Shown here: positions 63,807 to 64,000 of the stretch, piece by piece | Layout: each line of letters begins with the position of its first letter | Numbering within the stretch: position 1 is the stretch's first letter | NCBI RefSeq assembly: GCF_001421505.1 | Contig: NZ_LMKL01000004.1 | Location: 62,001 to 126,000, forward strand | Length of the DNA: 64,000 bases | Reading direction: 5' to 3' | DNA from: Sphingomonas sp. Leaf17 | Lineage (GTDB): Bacteria; Pseudomonadota; Alphaproteobacteria; Sphingomonadales; Sphingomonadaceae | Translations under genes and position numbers: made by a program | The notes under the pieces: generated by a model | What the model saw: only the letters and a program-made list of their open reading frames with translations | What the model was told of the DNA's origin: nothing | Database searches by the model: none

Positions 63807-64000
63807 ATGCGCGCCGCGATGGAATTGTTTACCCACCGCCTGAAACTGCATGCCGACCCGTCGCGGGTCGTGGTGCGTCCGTTCCACATCGCCTGGCAGA
63901 AGAACGGGTCGGCCCCCAGCCGCACCGAGCGGCTGGTCGGCGAAGTGCTCGCCCTGACCGTACAACAGGCGCGCGACGAACTCGACGCCGTGCTGAAGGA
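63807..64000 (+). CDS. GH130-type glycoside phosphorylase, N-terminus only (3' end outside window)
   Basis: About 64 codons are visible (ELFTHRLKLHADPSRVVVRPFHIAWQ, here residues about 6-31, then RTERLVGEVLALT). The pattern HRL-x-LxPDPSRVVxRPF is the usual opening of GH130 family beta-mannoside phosphorylases. ATG at 63807 or 63819 may be used. Downstream position after the GT4/barrel fusion fits the known gene pair. The catalytic part is out of view. Confidence 0.7.
   Translation, partial: MRAAMELFTHRLKLHADPSRVVVRPFHIAWQKNGSAPSRTERLVGEVLALTVQQARDELDAVLK

Overview
The window reads as a chromosomal segment of a high-GC alphaproteobacterium, most likely a Sphingomonas-like member of the Sphingomonadales. 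This is an inference from the protein types (DUF3035 lipoprotein, TorF-type porin, RF2 without a frameshift site, (6-4)-type photolyase with an Fe-S cysteine set), from an alphaproteobacterial LexA operator (GTTC-N7-GTTC) in front of imuA, and from uniformly GC-rich coding sequence. One islet at about 37.5-38.5 kb is clearly AT-richer.

Layout. 1-2.7 kb: glnD (minus strand, C-terminus cut by the window edge). 2.9-15.2 kb: a Pel-type exopolysaccharide operon of unusual composition. It begins with a large RTX protein carrying a PelA-like deacetylase, followed by pelG, a separate GH114/GH166-type hydrolase, a TPR protein and a beta-barrel protein (together equivalent to PelB), a short pelD, pelE and pelF. 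Every junction from pelG to pelF is a 4-nt start/stop overlap. 15.3-20.1 kb: a complete type I secretion system (ABC ATPase, HlyD-type adaptor, TolC-type outer-membrane protein) convergent with pelF. The only visible substrate is the RTX deacetylase. The best candidate for an undescribed system is therefore a Pel pathway in which PelA is split: the hydrolase goes through a Tat/Sec-like signal, and the deacetylase leaves the cell in one step through a dedicated type I exporter. PelD also lacks the degenerate GGDEF domain that binds c-di-GMP in Pseudomonas, and no PelC is present.

20.4-26.2 kb: the imuA-imuB-dnaE2 SOS mutagenesis cassette, with imuB carrying an in-frame insertion of about 114 codons made largely of REP-like palindromes. 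26.3-37 kb: a ferredoxin-reductase-type flavoprotein, mutS, a subclass B3 metallo-beta-lactamase, malic enzyme, a secreted hypothetical protein, an SDR and an acyl-CoA dehydrogenase. The maeB-mutS-glnD order known in other alphaproteobacteria appears to be interrupted here by the pel/T1SS/imu block.

37-38.5 kb: a G-tract-rich gap and a low-GC orphan gene with a HEPN-like look. 38.7-48 kb: rlmE, ppx/gppA, tRNA-Gln(CTG), an ABC-F ATPase, a PepSY-like protein with a two-component system, and PBP1a. 48-56 kb: prfB, a lipoprotein methyltransferase, thyA, folA, ribF, ileS, lspA and a DUF3035 lipoprotein, mostly overlapping, closed by a strong terminator hairpin. 56-64 kb: torF porin, cystathionine beta-lyase, sulfurtransferase, photolyase, queF, and a GT4/alpha-barrel fusion followed by the start of a GH130-type phosphorylase. 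A family of short GC-rich palindromes (REP-like) recurs between genes throughout.
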